64,000 nucleotides of DNA from Mangrovibacterium sp041596335 (GCF_041596335.1 NZ_JBFHIT010000020.1:9659-73658), one strand, 5' to 3'; counted from the first letter of the stretch, positions 27,283 through 36,013 are shown. Notes: generated from the sequence alone by a model not told the origin. Numbers and translations are program-made.

Positions 27283-28311
27283 ATGAAAGCAATTGTCAAA
27301 ACCAAAGCTGAACGCGGGCTTTGGATGGAAAACGTTCCGATGCCTTTTGTTGGCCCGAACGATGTGCTGATTAAAGTAAAAAAAGCTGCTATTTGCGGCA
27401 CCGACCTTCACATTTACAAATGGGACGAATGGGCGCAAAATACCATTAAACCCCCGGTTACAATTGGCCATGAATACATGGGCGAAGTGGTTGAAACCGG
27501 ATCGGAAGTGGACCGTGTTCATGTGGGCGAACGAGTCACTGTTGAAGGGCACATTGCCTGCGGATTTTGCCGAAATTGTCGCCGTGGCCGTCAGCACATT
27601 TGCGACCACACGCTGGGAATTGGCGTTCAACGCGATGGTGGATTTGCCGAATACATTTCAGTTCCGGCCAAGAACGTATTGAAAATCGACAGCCGAATTC
27701 CCGATGAAATCCTTTCGATTATGGATCCGTTTGGCAATGCAACGCACACAGCCCTCTCCTTTCCGCTTCTGGGCGAGGATGTGCTGATTACCGGAATTGG
27801 TGGCCCGATTGGATCGATGGCTGCAGCTGTTTGCAAGTTTGCAGGCGCTCGCAACATCGTCGGTACGGATCTGTCGCCCTATAGAAGGGAACTGGCACGA
27901 AAAATGGGCGCTACATTGGTTATTGACCCAATGAAAGAAAATGTTCGCGAAGCCATGGGTACACTTGGAATGGTTGCCGGATTCGATATTGGACTGGAAT
28001 GCAGTGGGTCGCCCGTTGCGTTCAACGATATGGTTGAAAACATGTACAACGGCGGCAAAATTTCGTTGCTCGGGTTGCTTCCCAAAAACACACAAATAAA
28101 CTGGAGCAAGCTTATTTTTAAGGGACTAACTATGAAAGGCATCTACGGTCGTGAGATGTACGAAACCTGGTACCACATGGAAATGATGCTGACAACCGGA
28201 TTGGACATTTCTCCGGTGATCACCCATCGCATGAAAGCCGATGATTTCCAGAAAGCATTTGATATTATGGAAGAAGGAAACTGCGGAAAAATTATTCTGG
28301 ACTGGGAATAA
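27283..28311 (+). CDS. tdh: L-threonine 3-dehydrogenase (zinc-type)
   Basis: A 342-residue medium-chain zinc dehydrogenase, matching Tdh (341 in E. coli), that oxidises L-threonine to 2-amino-3-ketobutyrate with NAD. The catalytic zinc Cys is in AICGTDLHIYKWDEW at about residues 36-50, followed by GHEYMGEVVE. The structural zinc site CGFCRNCRRGRQHIC is at about 97-111, and the NAD-binding glycines are in ITGIGGPIGSMAA. The start at 27283 gives the normal N-terminus MKAIVKTKAERG. The usual partner kbl is not adjacent, so annotation as a close polyol dehydrogenase cannot be fully excluded. Confidence 0.9.
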   Translation: MKAIVKTKAERGLWMENVPMPFVGPNDVLIKVKKAAICGTDLHIYKWDEWAQNTIKPPVTIGHEYMGEVVETGSEVDRVHVGERVTVEGHIACGFCRNCRRGRQHICDHTLGIGVQRDGGFAEYISVPAKNVLKIDSRIPDEILSIMDPFGNATHTALSFPLLGEDVLITGIGGPIGSMAAAVCKFAGARNIVGTDLSPYRRELARKMGATLVIDPMKENVREAMGTLGMVAGFDIGLECSGSPVAFNDMVENMYNGGKISLLGLLPKNTQINWSKLIFKGLTMKGIYGREMYETWYHMEMMLTTGLDISPVITHRMKADDFQKAFDIMEEGNCGKIILDWE

Positions 28312-28339
28312 AAATCAGACCGTTTTAAAAGGCTTTTTT

Positions 28340-28372
28340 AAAAGGATCAGACCGTTAAAGTTTGATCCTTTT
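28340..28372. terminator. bidirectional terminator overlapping the end of the DUF4421 gene
   Basis: AAAAGGATCA and TGATCCTTTT form a 10-bp stem with a 13-base loop. The stop codon of the minus-strand gene (28357-28355) sits in the loop, so one arm is coding sequence. Confidence 0.75.
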
Positions 28373-29362
28373 ACTTACCGTAAACTCCAGAAAACTGGTT
28401 CCATTAGCAATTTGCAGGGAGCTGAAACGGACGTCGGAGTTAAAATGACTTTGCACAAAGGACCCACCGAGATAGAATCCGGGGAAATGGTATCCACCGG
28501 CAATCCGGATTTCACCACCAAAACCCAGCTTTGTTTGATAATTATGCCGCTGCCTTTCAAAATGTAACTGATTCAATCTAATGCCCATTTGAGTTGCCAG
28601 TGAAGCCGTAATGATTGCATTCGAAAAAGGTACCAACGAGTACGCATAGCCAAGGCTACCATATCCGGAGTAAGAACGAAATTTATCAAGCCCCTGCCAC
28701 TCTTCATAAGCTTCAGAAAGTAGCTCATCCGGGATCAATGTTTCATCACCATCAACATCAGAAGAAGCCAATCCCCCACCCCAAATTAATGACCCGGCAC
28801 TCCTGAGTTGCAAATCTGTTTGGTTGAAAGCTGCTTTGTACGAAAAGCGTTCAGAATTTAATACATAGATAAAGTTGACTCCAAAATTGGTGATTTTAAT
28901 ATCGCTTCGAACCTGATAAACCTCTTCATCGGAGATATCTTCAGCCGCTTTACCATGAAGAGACAGGTAATATCCGTTTGTTTTTCGCGCTACGATATCA
29001 ACCACAAAACGACGGGCAACCAAATAACTCTGCAAGCCAAAACTGGAAGAACTACCGTACTTCTCCACATTCGAATTTGCGAACGGAAGCTCAAACCCGA
29101 TCTTCAACCCAAACCATTTATAGTTAACACCGACACCAAGCTTAAAAAGATCATTTGAGCGATATTTTATATTCAAATCATTCCCATTGTCGCCAATCAA
29201 AAAATGATTGCCCTTATCGGCTGTATACACCCGAACAATCAAATCGGTGTGATAAGAATGCACATAATTGGTGTCAATTTTCTTTTTTAACTTTTCGGAT
29301 AAGGGCTGTGCACCAATAGTTCCAAAAGCAAAAAGAAACACCATTAAAAGTCCCTTTTTCAT
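28355..29362 (-). CDS. DUF4421 family outer-membrane-like protein
   Basis: A 335-residue protein with a signal peptide (GLLMVFLFAFGTIGAQ). The mature start KKKIDTNYVHSYHTDLIVRV and the following strand-rich sequence match the DUF4421 family of Bacteroidota. Alternating aromatic strands throughout (YKWFGLKIGFELPFA, YSGYGSLGYAYSLVPF) and a final FLEFTVSKRIKL suggest an outer-membrane barrel. Function is unknown. The gene lies 8 bases downstream of xth and is probably co-transcribed with it, a pairing with no obvious functional logic. Confidence 0.72.
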   Translation of the reverse strand: MKKGLLMVFLFAFGTIGAQPLSEKLKKKIDTNYVHSYHTDLIVRVYTADKGNHFLIGDNGNDLNIKYRSNDLFKLGVGVNYKWFGLKIGFELPFANSNVEKYGSSSSFGLQSYLVARRFVVDIVARKTNGYYLSLHGKAAEDISDEEVYQVRSDIKITNFGVNFIYVLNSERFSYKAAFNQTDLQLRSAGSLIWGGGLASSDVDGDETLIPDELLSEAYEEWQGLDKFRSYSGYGSLGYAYSLVPFSNAIITASLATQMGIRLNQLHFERQRHNYQTKLGFGGEIRIAGGYHFPGFYLGGSFVQSHFNSDVRFSSLQIANGTSFLEFTVSKRIKL

Positions 29363-29370
29363 TTGTAAGA

Positions 29371-30138
29371 TTATAAATCTAAATCAACCCATACCGGGCA
29401 ATGATCTGAATGAACGGCCTCGGGTAAAATACCGGCAGCGGAAATTTTTGCTTTAATTGGCTCTGTCACCATGTTATAGTCGATACGCCAGCCTTTATTT
29501 TTACCTCTGGAACCCGCCCGGTAACTCCACCACGAATAGTGATCCGGTTCGGATACAAGTTCGCGAAAGCTATCTACATATCCCATTTCAACAAAGGATT
29601 GAAACCAATCGCGCTCTTCGGGAAGGAAGCCAGATGTATTCTGTTGTTTTTCCGGATTATGGATATCAATCCATAAACGGCAAATGTTATAGTCGCCTGA
29701 AATGACCAAATTAGGAATGGTTTCACGAAGCTCGTTCAAATAAACTGTAAAATCGGCCAGAAAATCCATTTTAAAGGCCTGTCTTGGCCCTCCGGTGGTT
29801 CCGGAAGGGAAATATGCACTTATTACCGAAAAATCGCTAAAATCAACTCTAATGACTCTTCCTTCACGGTCGTACTTCTCGTTCCCCATCCCCATTTCAA
29901 TATGAGCGGGTTTCTCCTTTGTCAAGATAGCTACACCGCTGTATCCGGGCTTTACAGCAGAAAAAGCATAAAAGTGATATCCCAACTCGTTAAATTCTTC
30001 CTCGCTCATTTGTCCCGGTTGCGCTTTGGTCTCCTGCAGACACACAATATCGGGATTTTCCATGGTCAACCAGCTCAAAAAATCCTTCTTTAGGGCCGCA
30101 CGGATGCCATTAACATTATAAGATAAAATACGTTTCAC
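29371..30138 (-). CDS. xth: exodeoxyribonuclease III
   Basis: A 255-residue Mg-dependent AP endonuclease/3'-5' exonuclease of the ExoIII family for base-excision repair. Catalytic motifs are all visible: SYNVNGIRAALKKDF at about residues 5-19, CLQETKAQ (metal-binding Glu) at about 33-40, SGDYNICR (Asp/Asn) at about 146-153, and the terminal SDHCPVWVDL (Asp-His) at about 244-253. It diverges from rsgA across a short shared promoter region and precedes the DUF4421 gene by 8 bases. Confidence 0.93.
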   Translation of the reverse strand: MKRILSYNVNGIRAALKKDFLSWLTMENPDIVCLQETKAQPGQMSEEEFNELGYHFYAFSAVKPGYSGVAILTKEKPAHIEMGMGNEKYDREGRVIRVDFSDFSVISAYFPSGTTGGPRQAFKMDFLADFTVYLNELRETIPNLVISGDYNICRLWIDIHNPEKQQNTSGFLPEERDWFQSFVEMGYVDSFRELVSEPDHYSWWSYRAGSRGKNKGWRIDYNMVTEPIKAKISAAGILPEAVHSDHCPVWVDLDL

Positions 30139-30147
30139 AATTTTTCG

Positions 30148-30155
30148 TAATTTTG
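30148..30155 (+). promoter_or_regulatory. -7 element of the rsgA promoter
   Basis: TAATTTTG matches TAnnTTTG. It overlaps the first possible TTG of the open frame (30153), showing that translation must begin further downstream. Confidence 0.5.
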
Positions 30156-30200
30156 ATTTTTATTTTAAATACAACAGAAACAACTAATACTGAAAATCCA

Positions 30201-30956
30201 TTGAATAAAGGTCTCGTCATAAAATCAACCGGAAGCTGGTACACCGTAAAATCGGAAACCGGCCAGATGATTGACTGCAAAATAAAAGGAAATTTTCGGA
30301 TCAAAGATATCAAAAGTACAAACCCCATAACAGTGGGCGACCATGTTGTGTTCAGGCTTGACGAACAGGAGGAGGAAAACGCCACCAAACCTGTTGGATT
30401 AATCACCGAGATAGCCGAACGCAAAAACTATATCATCCGGAAGGCATCGAACCTGTCAAAACAATCGCACATTATTGCAGCCAATATCGACCAAGCGTTT
30501 TTAGTTGTTACAATCAACTATCCCGTCACGACAACTACGTTTATCGATCGCTTTCTAGCTTCAGCCGAAGCCTACAGAATACCGTGCACGCTAATATTTA
30601 ACAAAGTCGACCGCTTCAACAAAGAACAAACCAAACAACTCGATGATTTGATTGAAATTTACAGCTCCATCGGTTATCGTTGTCTGAAGACTTCGACTAA
30701 AAAAGATATTGGGTTGGATACGTTAAAAAAATGGATGACTGGAAAGATCAATGTTTTTTCGGGACACTCCGGCGTGGGAAAATCATCGCTAATTAATAAG
30801 ATCGAATCGAGACTTAATTTGAAAACCAAAGAAATTTCGGAATACCATCTATCCGGAATGCACACCACTACATTTTCAGAAATGTTCGAATTAAGTTTCG
30901 GCGGATACATAATTGACACTCCAGGCATAAAAGGCTTTGGGATGCTCGATATGTAA
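30201..30956 (+). CDS. rsgA: ribosome small-subunit GTPase RsgA, N-terminal 251 residues before a premature stop
   Basis: RsgA is a circularly permuted GTPase that checks 30S maturation. From TTG at 30201 the protein reads MNKGLVIKSTGSWYTVK, the normal family start. It has an OB domain (about 1-75), the permuted GTPase motifs (G4 NKVD at about 134-137, G1 GHSGVGKSS at about 190-198) and G3 DTPGIKGFGM near the end. The frame then meets TAA at 30954 and again at 30963, but continues intact to 31145. Family members read about DM-E-K-E-E-I here, so both stops replace GAA codons. The truncated product keeps the GTPase but lacks the zinc-binding C-terminal domain. Confidence 0.85.
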   Translation: MNKGLVIKSTGSWYTVKSETGQMIDCKIKGNFRIKDIKSTNPITVGDHVVFRLDEQEEENATKPVGLITEIAERKNYIIRKASNLSKQSHIIAANIDQAFLVVTINYPVTTTTFIDRFLASAEAYRIPCTLIFNKVDRFNKEQTKQLDDLIEIYSSIGYRCLKTSTKKDIGLDTLKKWMTGKINVFSGHSGVGKSSLINKIESRLNLKTKEISEYHLSGMHTTTFSEMFELSFGGYIIDTPGIKGFGMLDM

Positions 30957-30965
30957 AAAGAATAA

Positions 30966-31145
30966 ATTGGCCACTATTTTCCCGAAATTTTTAAACGACT
31001 GGAAAAATGCCAGTACTATAATTGCACTCATACACACGAACCCGGTTGTGAAGTTAAAAAAGCGGTTCTCGAAAATGAAATTTCAGAAAGCCGCTACTAT
31101 TCGTACCTCGGTTTGTTGCAATCTGACGAAAAGTACCGAAATTAA
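30966..31145 (+). pseudogene. rsgA: detached C-terminal zinc-binding domain of rsgA
   Basis: This continues the rsgA frame after the two TAA codons, reading IGHYFPEIFKRLEKCQYYNC, then THTHEPGCEVKKAV, and ending QSDEKYRN. The zinc ligands (Cys-x5-Cys-x-His-x5-Cys pattern) are all intact and there is no further stop or frameshift, which argues for a very recent lesion, a sequencing error or some form of recoding. No good start codon precedes it, only ATT. Read through, the gene would be 314 residues long, a normal RsgA length. Confidence 0.75.
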
Positions 31146-31164
31146 GCTAGATTGATTGTATAAT

Positions 31165-31190
31165 GAAGCCCGTTTTTACGGGCTTTTTTT
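31165..31190. terminator. terminator between rsgA and uvrC
   Basis: AAGCCCG and CGGGCTT form a 7-bp stem with a short T-rich loop, followed by seven Ts on the plus strand. It lies between convergent genes. Confidence 0.8.
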
Positions 31191-31209
31191 ACCTCCTAAA
31201 GTCTGCCTA

Positions 31210-33030
31210 TCAGTTCTTTATATTGAGATGATTAAAAATTTTAGTGGCACGAGAATCGCCTATTTCTGCCGACACTGTATCATAGGTCTGTTTTTTTAAA
31301 TTCTCAAGGCTCTTAAATTTACGCAAAAGGTGCTGCACTGTCTTCTCTCCTATTCCGGGTATATTATCCAACTCCGACTGAATAAAATTTTTAGAACGCT
31401 TTTGCCGATGGAATGTAATTCCAAATCGGTGCGCTTCGTCGCGTGCTTGCTGAATTATTTTTAGAGTCTCCGAATTCTTATCCAGATACAAAGGAACCGA
31501 GTCGCCGGGAAAGAAAATTTCTTCCAGCTTCTTGGCGATCCCTATAATTGGTATCTTCCCCCGCAGACTCAATTTTTCCAACGCATTCAGCGCTGCACCC
31601 AACTGCCCCTTACCCCCATCGATAATAATTAGCTGTGGTAATTGCTTCTCTTCTTCAACCTGCCGCTTATAACGCCGATAGATTATCTCTTCCATCGATG
31701 CAAAATCATTTGGGCCGTCAACCGTTTTAATATTAAAATGCCGATACTCCTTTTTTGCCGGTTTGCCATTTTTAAAAACTACACATGCAGCAACCGGATT
31801 CGTTCCTTGTAAGTTCGAGTTGTCGAAACACTCAATCTGAACCGGCAATTCTTTCAATTGAAGATCCTTCTTCATGGTCTCCAAAATTCGGTTCGTACTT
31901 TGCGCAGGCTTCGACAATGCAAATTGCTTCTCTTTTTCCAAACGAAAATACTTGGCATTCCGAATCGATAAATCCATTAATTTTTTCTTATCGCCAATCA
32001 TCGGAACTTTAAATGTGACCCCATCCAGAGAAATGTCGGTTTTGAATGGCACAAGCAATTCCTTTGCATTGCTAAATATTTTCTGTCGGATATCAACGAT
32101 TGCATACTCCAATAGTTCTTCCGGAGATTCATCCAACGCCTTTTTAATTTCGGTTGTATAGGTTTGTACAATTGCTCCGTTTATCACTTTTAAGTAATTC
32201 ACAAAAGCTGATTTCTCGACCACATCAATTCCATAAACATCAACATCAGTAATTGTTGCGCTAACAACGGTTGACCGGTTTTGGAATTTCTCTAAAACAT
32301 CCAGTTTTTCTTTCACCTGATTAGCTTCCTCAAATTGATAATTATTGGAATAGCCGATCATTATTTCACGAAGATATTTGATAACAGCCGAGATATTACC
32401 TTTCAGGATATCTTTAATTTCATCGATGTATTTATAGTAATCCCGCTCCTCTTGATGCCCTTCACAAGGCCCCAAACAATTTCCAATATGATACTCCAGG
32501 CATACTTTATATTTTCCTGCCTTAACATTTTCCGACTGTAGATTCAGATTACAATTCCGCAGTTTATAAATTCGCCGGAAAAGATCGAGCAAAGTACGGA
32601 CAGCAAAAACAGAAGTGTACGGACCAAAATAAGCGGAGCCATCCCGTACCACATTTCGAGTTTGAAACACCCTCGGAAAAGCTTCGTTTTTAACGACGAT
32701 CCACGGATACGTTTTATCGTCTTTTAGTCGAATATTATACCGGGGCTGGTATTTTTTGATCAGGTTGTTCTCCAACAAAAGCGCATCTTGCTCGGTCTCC
32801 ACAACCATATGTTTTATGTCGTGAATATTGCGAACCAACAGTGCCGTTTTTCGATTATCGTGATTTTTTGAAAAGTAGGAAGAAACTCTTTTTTTTAAAT
32901 CTTTAGCCTTCCCCACATAGATAATCTTTCCTGTATTATCAAAATACTGGTAAATCCCCGGCTGATTCGGCAATACTGAAACCAACGACTTCAAGTGATC
33001 TATCCGACTGTTTACGCTTGAATATTTCAT
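31210..33030 (-). CDS. uvrC: excinuclease ABC subunit C
   Basis: A 606-residue UvrC that makes the 3' and 5' incisions in nucleotide-excision repair. The N-terminal GIY-YIG nuclease is seen in NQPGIYQYFDNTGKIIYVGK, with AKDLKKRVSSYF after it. The UVR motif region is YQFEEANQVKEKLDVLEKF at about residues 230-250. The RNase H-like domain has CFDNSNLQGTNPVAACVVF and LIIIDGGKGQL, and the terminal HhH region includes LDNIPGIGEKTVQHLLRKF. The ATG at 33030 is chosen because the longer frame to 33069 runs into the apt terminator. Confidence 0.95.
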   Translation of the reverse strand: MKYSSVNSRIDHLKSLVSVLPNQPGIYQYFDNTGKIIYVGKAKDLKKRVSSYFSKNHDNRKTALLVRNIHDIKHMVVETEQDALLLENNLIKKYQPRYNIRLKDDKTYPWIVVKNEAFPRVFQTRNVVRDGSAYFGPYTSVFAVRTLLDLFRRIYKLRNCNLNLQSENVKAGKYKVCLEYHIGNCLGPCEGHQEERDYYKYIDEIKDILKGNISAVIKYLREIMIGYSNNYQFEEANQVKEKLDVLEKFQNRSTVVSATITDVDVYGIDVVEKSAFVNYLKVINGAIVQTYTTEIKKALDESPEELLEYAIVDIRQKIFSNAKELLVPFKTDISLDGVTFKVPMIGDKKKLMDLSIRNAKYFRLEKEKQFALSKPAQSTNRILETMKKDLQLKELPVQIECFDNSNLQGTNPVAACVVFKNGKPAKKEYRHFNIKTVDGPNDFASMEEIIYRRYKRQVEEEKQLPQLIIIDGGKGQLGAALNALEKLSLRGKIPIIGIAKKLEEIFFPGDSVPLYLDKNSETLKIIQQARDEAHRFGITFHRQKRSKNFIQSELDNIPGIGEKTVQHLLRKFKSLENLKKQTYDTVSAEIGDSRATKIFNHLNIKN

Positions 33031-33051
33031 TAAAACCAATTCTTCTAAATT

Positions 33052-33088
33052 AAAAAACAGCTCTCCCAAAATAAGGAAAGCTGTTCTA
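33052..33088 (-). terminator. apt terminator
   Basis: On the minus strand, AACAGCT and AGCTGTT flank a loop with an inner CC/GG pairing and are followed by six Ts. It separates apt from uvrC and overlaps the longer but unlikely uvrC start. Confidence 0.7.
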
Positions 33089-33117
33089 TATTTTTAGCTC
33101 AAAACACTTTTTTTTCA

Positions 33118-33636
33118 CTAATACTCCACCAAACTATGAGTTTCGTAGGCTGAAAGAATCTCTTTATTCCCATTTTCGATAAACTTCAAATCACAAATAA
33201 ATGAGAAAAAAACCTGTTTCACATTCATTTGCTGAACCAATTTTAGAGCTGCCATAGCTGTTCCTCCTGTTGCCAATAAATCGTCATGAATCAACACAAC
33301 ATCATCCTCTGTCAGGGCATCCAAATGCATCTCAATAACATCAGTTCCATACTCCAATTCGTACGACTCGTGAATTGTCTCAGCTGGCAATTTTCCCTTT
33401 TTACGCGCTGGTACGAAGCCTGCATTTAAACAATACGCCACTGCTCCTCCCACAATAAAACCACGCGACTCCAGGGACACAATCTTAGTAATACCTTTAT
33501 CTTTAAAATAAGAACTCACCTGATCTACAACCTCACGGAAAGCTGTTTCATCTTTCAATAATGTTGTAATATCTTTAAAACTAATTCCCTTAGAAGGATA
33601 ATCCGGAACCTCGCGGATGTATGTTTTTAAATCCAT
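33118..33636 (-). CDS. apt: adenine phosphoribosyltransferase
   Basis: A 172-residue enzyme that converts adenine and PRPP to AMP. The start MDLKTYIREVPDYPSKGISF is typical. The family segment SLESRGFIVGGAVAYCLNAG is at about residues 58-77, and the PRPP loop VVLIHDDLLATGGTAMAA is at about 119-136. A longer frame begins at 33669 (MFHVERK...), but those codons are simply the parS-like palindrome read as protein, so the internal ATG at 33636 is preferred. It lies immediately after mnmG and is probably co-transcribed with it. Confidence 0.94.
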   Translation of the reverse strand: MDLKTYIREVPDYPSKGISFKDITTLLKDETAFREVVDQVSSYFKDKGITKIVSLESRGFIVGGAVAYCLNAGFVPARKKGKLPAETIHESYELEYGTDVIEMHLDALTEDDVVLIHDDLLATGGTAMAALKLVQQMNVKQVFFSFICDLKFIENGNKEILSAYETHSLVEY

Positions 33637-33652
33637 TTGTTTTATATTTTTT

Positions 33653-33668
33653 CGTTCCACGTGGAACA
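33653..33668. promoter_or_regulatory. parS: parS-like ParB binding site
   Basis: CGTTCCACGTGGAACA contains the 14-base perfect palindrome GTTCCACGTGGAAC and matches the general parS consensus TGTTNCACGTGNAACA at 15 of 16 positions. It lies exactly between the mnmG stop codon and the apt start. No other match was seen in the window. ParB/Spo0J binding is inferred from the motif; parA and parB are not here. Confidence 0.75.
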
Positions 33669-35546
33669 TTAACGTCCGAGCATAATTAGAAGCACATTAA
33701 TATCCGCCGGACTAACACCTGAAATCCGACTTGCCTGACCAATAGTTTGAGGCTTAATTTTACTTAGCTTCTGACGAGCTTCTGTTGAAATTGTATGAAT
33801 ACTTTCGTAGTCAAATTTGTCTTCAATATTGATATTTTCGAGCCGCTTAAACTTGTCAGCCATTTGCTTTTCACGCTCTATATATCCTGAGTATTTTATT
33901 AAAATTTCAGCCGATTCAAGTATCTCCTCCCGACGATCAGAGGGTAATTTTTTTAGAAAATTCTTAAACGGAGTAACTGGCTCAATGACGTCGAATATTG
34001 AAATCTGAGGGCGCGAAATCACATCCTTTAATTTAACTCCCTGCTTTAAGGGTGACGTATTCTTTGCCGCTAAAAGGTCATTAATGTAGTTCGGTTTTAT
34101 CGAAAAGTTTGAAACAAACTCAACAACTTCATCCCTTAATTTTGTTTTTTCCTCCAACAAATCCATCCGTTCTTTCTTGGCTAATCCAAGTTTAAAACCC
34201 TTCGGAGTTAATCTGGAGTCAGCATCATCCTGCCGTAAAAGTATGCGATACTCGGCCCGAGATGTAAACATACGGTAGGGCTCATCTACCCCTTTTGTGA
34301 CCAAATCATCGATTAAAACACCAATGTATGCTTCATCCCGATTCAGAACAAAAGCGTCTTTCCCCTGAGCTTTTTGGTGGGCATTTATTCCGGCCATCAA
34401 CCCTTGTGCGGCTGCTTCCTCGTAACCGGTTGTCCCGTTTATTTGTCCGGCAAAAAACAGATTTGAAATAAGTTTTGTTTCAAGAGTGTGATACAGCTGA
34501 GTTGGATCAAAATAATCGTACTCAATAGCATACCCCGGACGAAAAATCCTAGCGTTTTCCAAACCTGAAATTAATTGCAAAGCCTTGTATTGAACATCCC
34601 ACGGAAGCGAAGACGAAAACCCATTCAAATAGTATTCAATTGTTGATTGCCCCTCAGGTTCTAAAAACAGCTGATGCTGTAATTTCTCAGCAAACGTAAC
34701 TATTTTAGACTCTATACTTGGACAATACCTCGGACCTGCTCCTTTTATAGTACCGTTGTACATTGGTGAATCGTCAAACCCCACTTCCAGCGCTTTGTGT
34801 ACCTCTTCATTGGTATACGTAATCCAGCAACTGCGTTGCTTCATACTTGTTTTTTCGTGTGGCAAATACGAAAATTTGTAGTATCCTTCGTCACCTTTTT
34901 GTTCGGTCAGCTTCGAAAAATCGATCGTACGACCATCGATCCGAACCGGAGTACCGGTCTTTAACCGACCTGTTTCAAAACCCACTTCTGCTAGCTGATC
35001 GCTTATGAAATACGACGCTGACTCTCCTATCCGACCACCTTCCATTTGCGCGCGGCCGATATGCATTAAACCGTTTAAAAAGGTTCCATTCGTTAAAACA
35101 ACCGTCTTTGCCCGAAACTCTACTCCTATTTTTGTGCGAACTCCGTTTACTTTTCCATCTTCAAGCAGAAGATGTATAACGGCATCCTGCCACAAATCAA
35201 GGTTGTCGATCAACTCAAGCTCATTTCGCCACTCTTCTGAAAAACGCATCCGATCACTTTGCGAGCGAGGACTCCACATTGCAGGTCCTTTAGAAAGATT
35301 AAGCATCCGAAATTGAATTGATGTTCGGTCGGTAATTACTCCTGTATAACCCCCTAAAGCATCAATTTCGCGAACAATCTGACCCTTGGCGATTCCGCCG
35401 ATAGCCGGATTACACGACATTTGGGCATACTTACCCATATCCATTGTAATCAACAATGTTTTAGAACCCAAATTGGCAGCTGCCGCAGCAGCTTCACAAC
35501 CAGCATGACCTCCTCCAACTACTATAACATCATAAAATGGTAGCAT
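33669..35546 (-). CDS. mnmG: tRNA uridine-5-carboxymethylaminomethyl modification enzyme MnmG
   Basis: A 625-residue FAD protein (GidA) that, with MnmE, modifies the wobble uridine of several tRNAs. FAD binding is shown by YDVIVVGGGHAGCEAAAAAA near the N-terminus. Further family signatures are SCNPAIGGIAKGQIVREIDA, GTFLNGLMHIGRAQMEGGR and FAGQINGTTGYEEAAAQGL. The C-terminal helical domain includes SRISGVSPADINVLL. The ATG at 35546 is preferred to a GTG at 35567, since the -7 element covers that GTG. The order mnmG-apt-uvrC is on one strand, with a parS-like site after the stop. Confidence 0.96.
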   Translation of the reverse strand: MLPFYDVIVVGGGHAGCEAAAAAANLGSKTLLITMDMGKYAQMSCNPAIGGIAKGQIVREIDALGGYTGVITDRTSIQFRMLNLSKGPAMWSPRSQSDRMRFSEEWRNELELIDNLDLWQDAVIHLLLEDGKVNGVRTKIGVEFRAKTVVLTNGTFLNGLMHIGRAQMEGGRIGESASYFISDQLAEVGFETGRLKTGTPVRIDGRTIDFSKLTEQKGDEGYYKFSYLPHEKTSMKQRSCWITYTNEEVHKALEVGFDDSPMYNGTIKGAGPRYCPSIESKIVTFAEKLQHQLFLEPEGQSTIEYYLNGFSSSLPWDVQYKALQLISGLENARIFRPGYAIEYDYFDPTQLYHTLETKLISNLFFAGQINGTTGYEEAAAQGLMAGINAHQKAQGKDAFVLNRDEAYIGVLIDDLVTKGVDEPYRMFTSRAEYRILLRQDDADSRLTPKGFKLGLAKKERMDLLEEKTKLRDEVVEFVSNFSIKPNYINDLLAAKNTSPLKQGVKLKDVISRPQISIFDVIEPVTPFKNFLKKLPSDRREEILESAEILIKYSGYIEREKQMADKFKRLENINIEDKFDYESIHTISTEARQKLSKIKPQTIGQASRISGVSPADINVLLIMLGR

Positions 35547-35566
35547 CTGATCTAAATTTAGAATCA

Positions 35567-35574
35567 CAAAATTA
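35567..35574 (-). promoter_or_regulatory. -7 element of the mnmG promoter
   Basis: TAATTTTG on the minus strand, 21 bases upstream of the ATG at 35546. Confidence 0.5.
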
Positions 35575-35599
35575 ACAGAAAAGCTTTAAAAAGAAAGTG

Positions 35600-36013
35600 T
35601 TAGAAAATAGCGAGATACTGATCTTCTTTTTGAGTCATAATTACCTTCTGTTCCGGTTGTTTATCCGGATAGCCTAACAAATGAAGCACTCCGTGAACCA
35701 AGATTCGTCGTAATTCTTCATCGAAGCTAACGCCGTATTGTCTGGCATTGTCGGAAACCCGTTCAACGCTTATAAACAAATCACCGGATATCAGATCACC
35801 TTCAACATAATCAAATGTGATTATATCGGTAAAATAATCATGATCCAAATATTCCTTATTTACCTGAAGTAAATAATCATCACTACAAAAAATGTAATTA
35901 ATAGAACCAGTTTTCTTTTGTTCGGAAGTAATAACTGAAGAGATCCAACTTTTTAACTTTCTTCTCTCCAACTTAAGAGGCTTCACATCCTCATGATAAA
36001 ACAGAATGGGCAC
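35600..36013 (-). CDS. ybeY: endoribonuclease YbeY
   Basis: A 137-residue zinc-dependent RNase of the YbeY/UPF0054 family involved in 16S rRNA 3' maturation and ribosome quality control. The central segment DYFTDIITFDYVEGDLISGD at about residues 59-78 is typical. The metal motif is HGVLHLLGYPDK at about 110-121: the two His of HGxxH are present, and the third ligand is Asp instead of His, a substitution I associate with Bacteroidota members. Its start overlaps the end of the anti-sigma-type ATPase gene by 23 bases, so the two are translationally linked. Confidence 0.9.
   Translation of the reverse strand: MPILFYHEDVKPLKLERRKLKSWISSVITSEQKKTGSINYIFCSDDYLLQVNKEYLDHDYFTDIITFDYVEGDLISGDLFISVERVSDNARQYGVSFDEELRRILVHGVLHLLGYPDKQPEQKVIMTQKEDQYLAIF

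Noticed and set aside
30937..31155. A 72-residue plus-strand frame overlapping the end of rsgA, which would suggest a frameshift
   Set aside because: The conserved zinc domain continues in the original frame after the two TAA codons; the other frame shows no family sequence.
35600..36013. Loss of the third zinc His in YbeY as a sign of inactivation
   Set aside because: Asp at that position with an intact HGxxH is, as I recall, usual for Bacteroidota members, so the gene is treated as functional.
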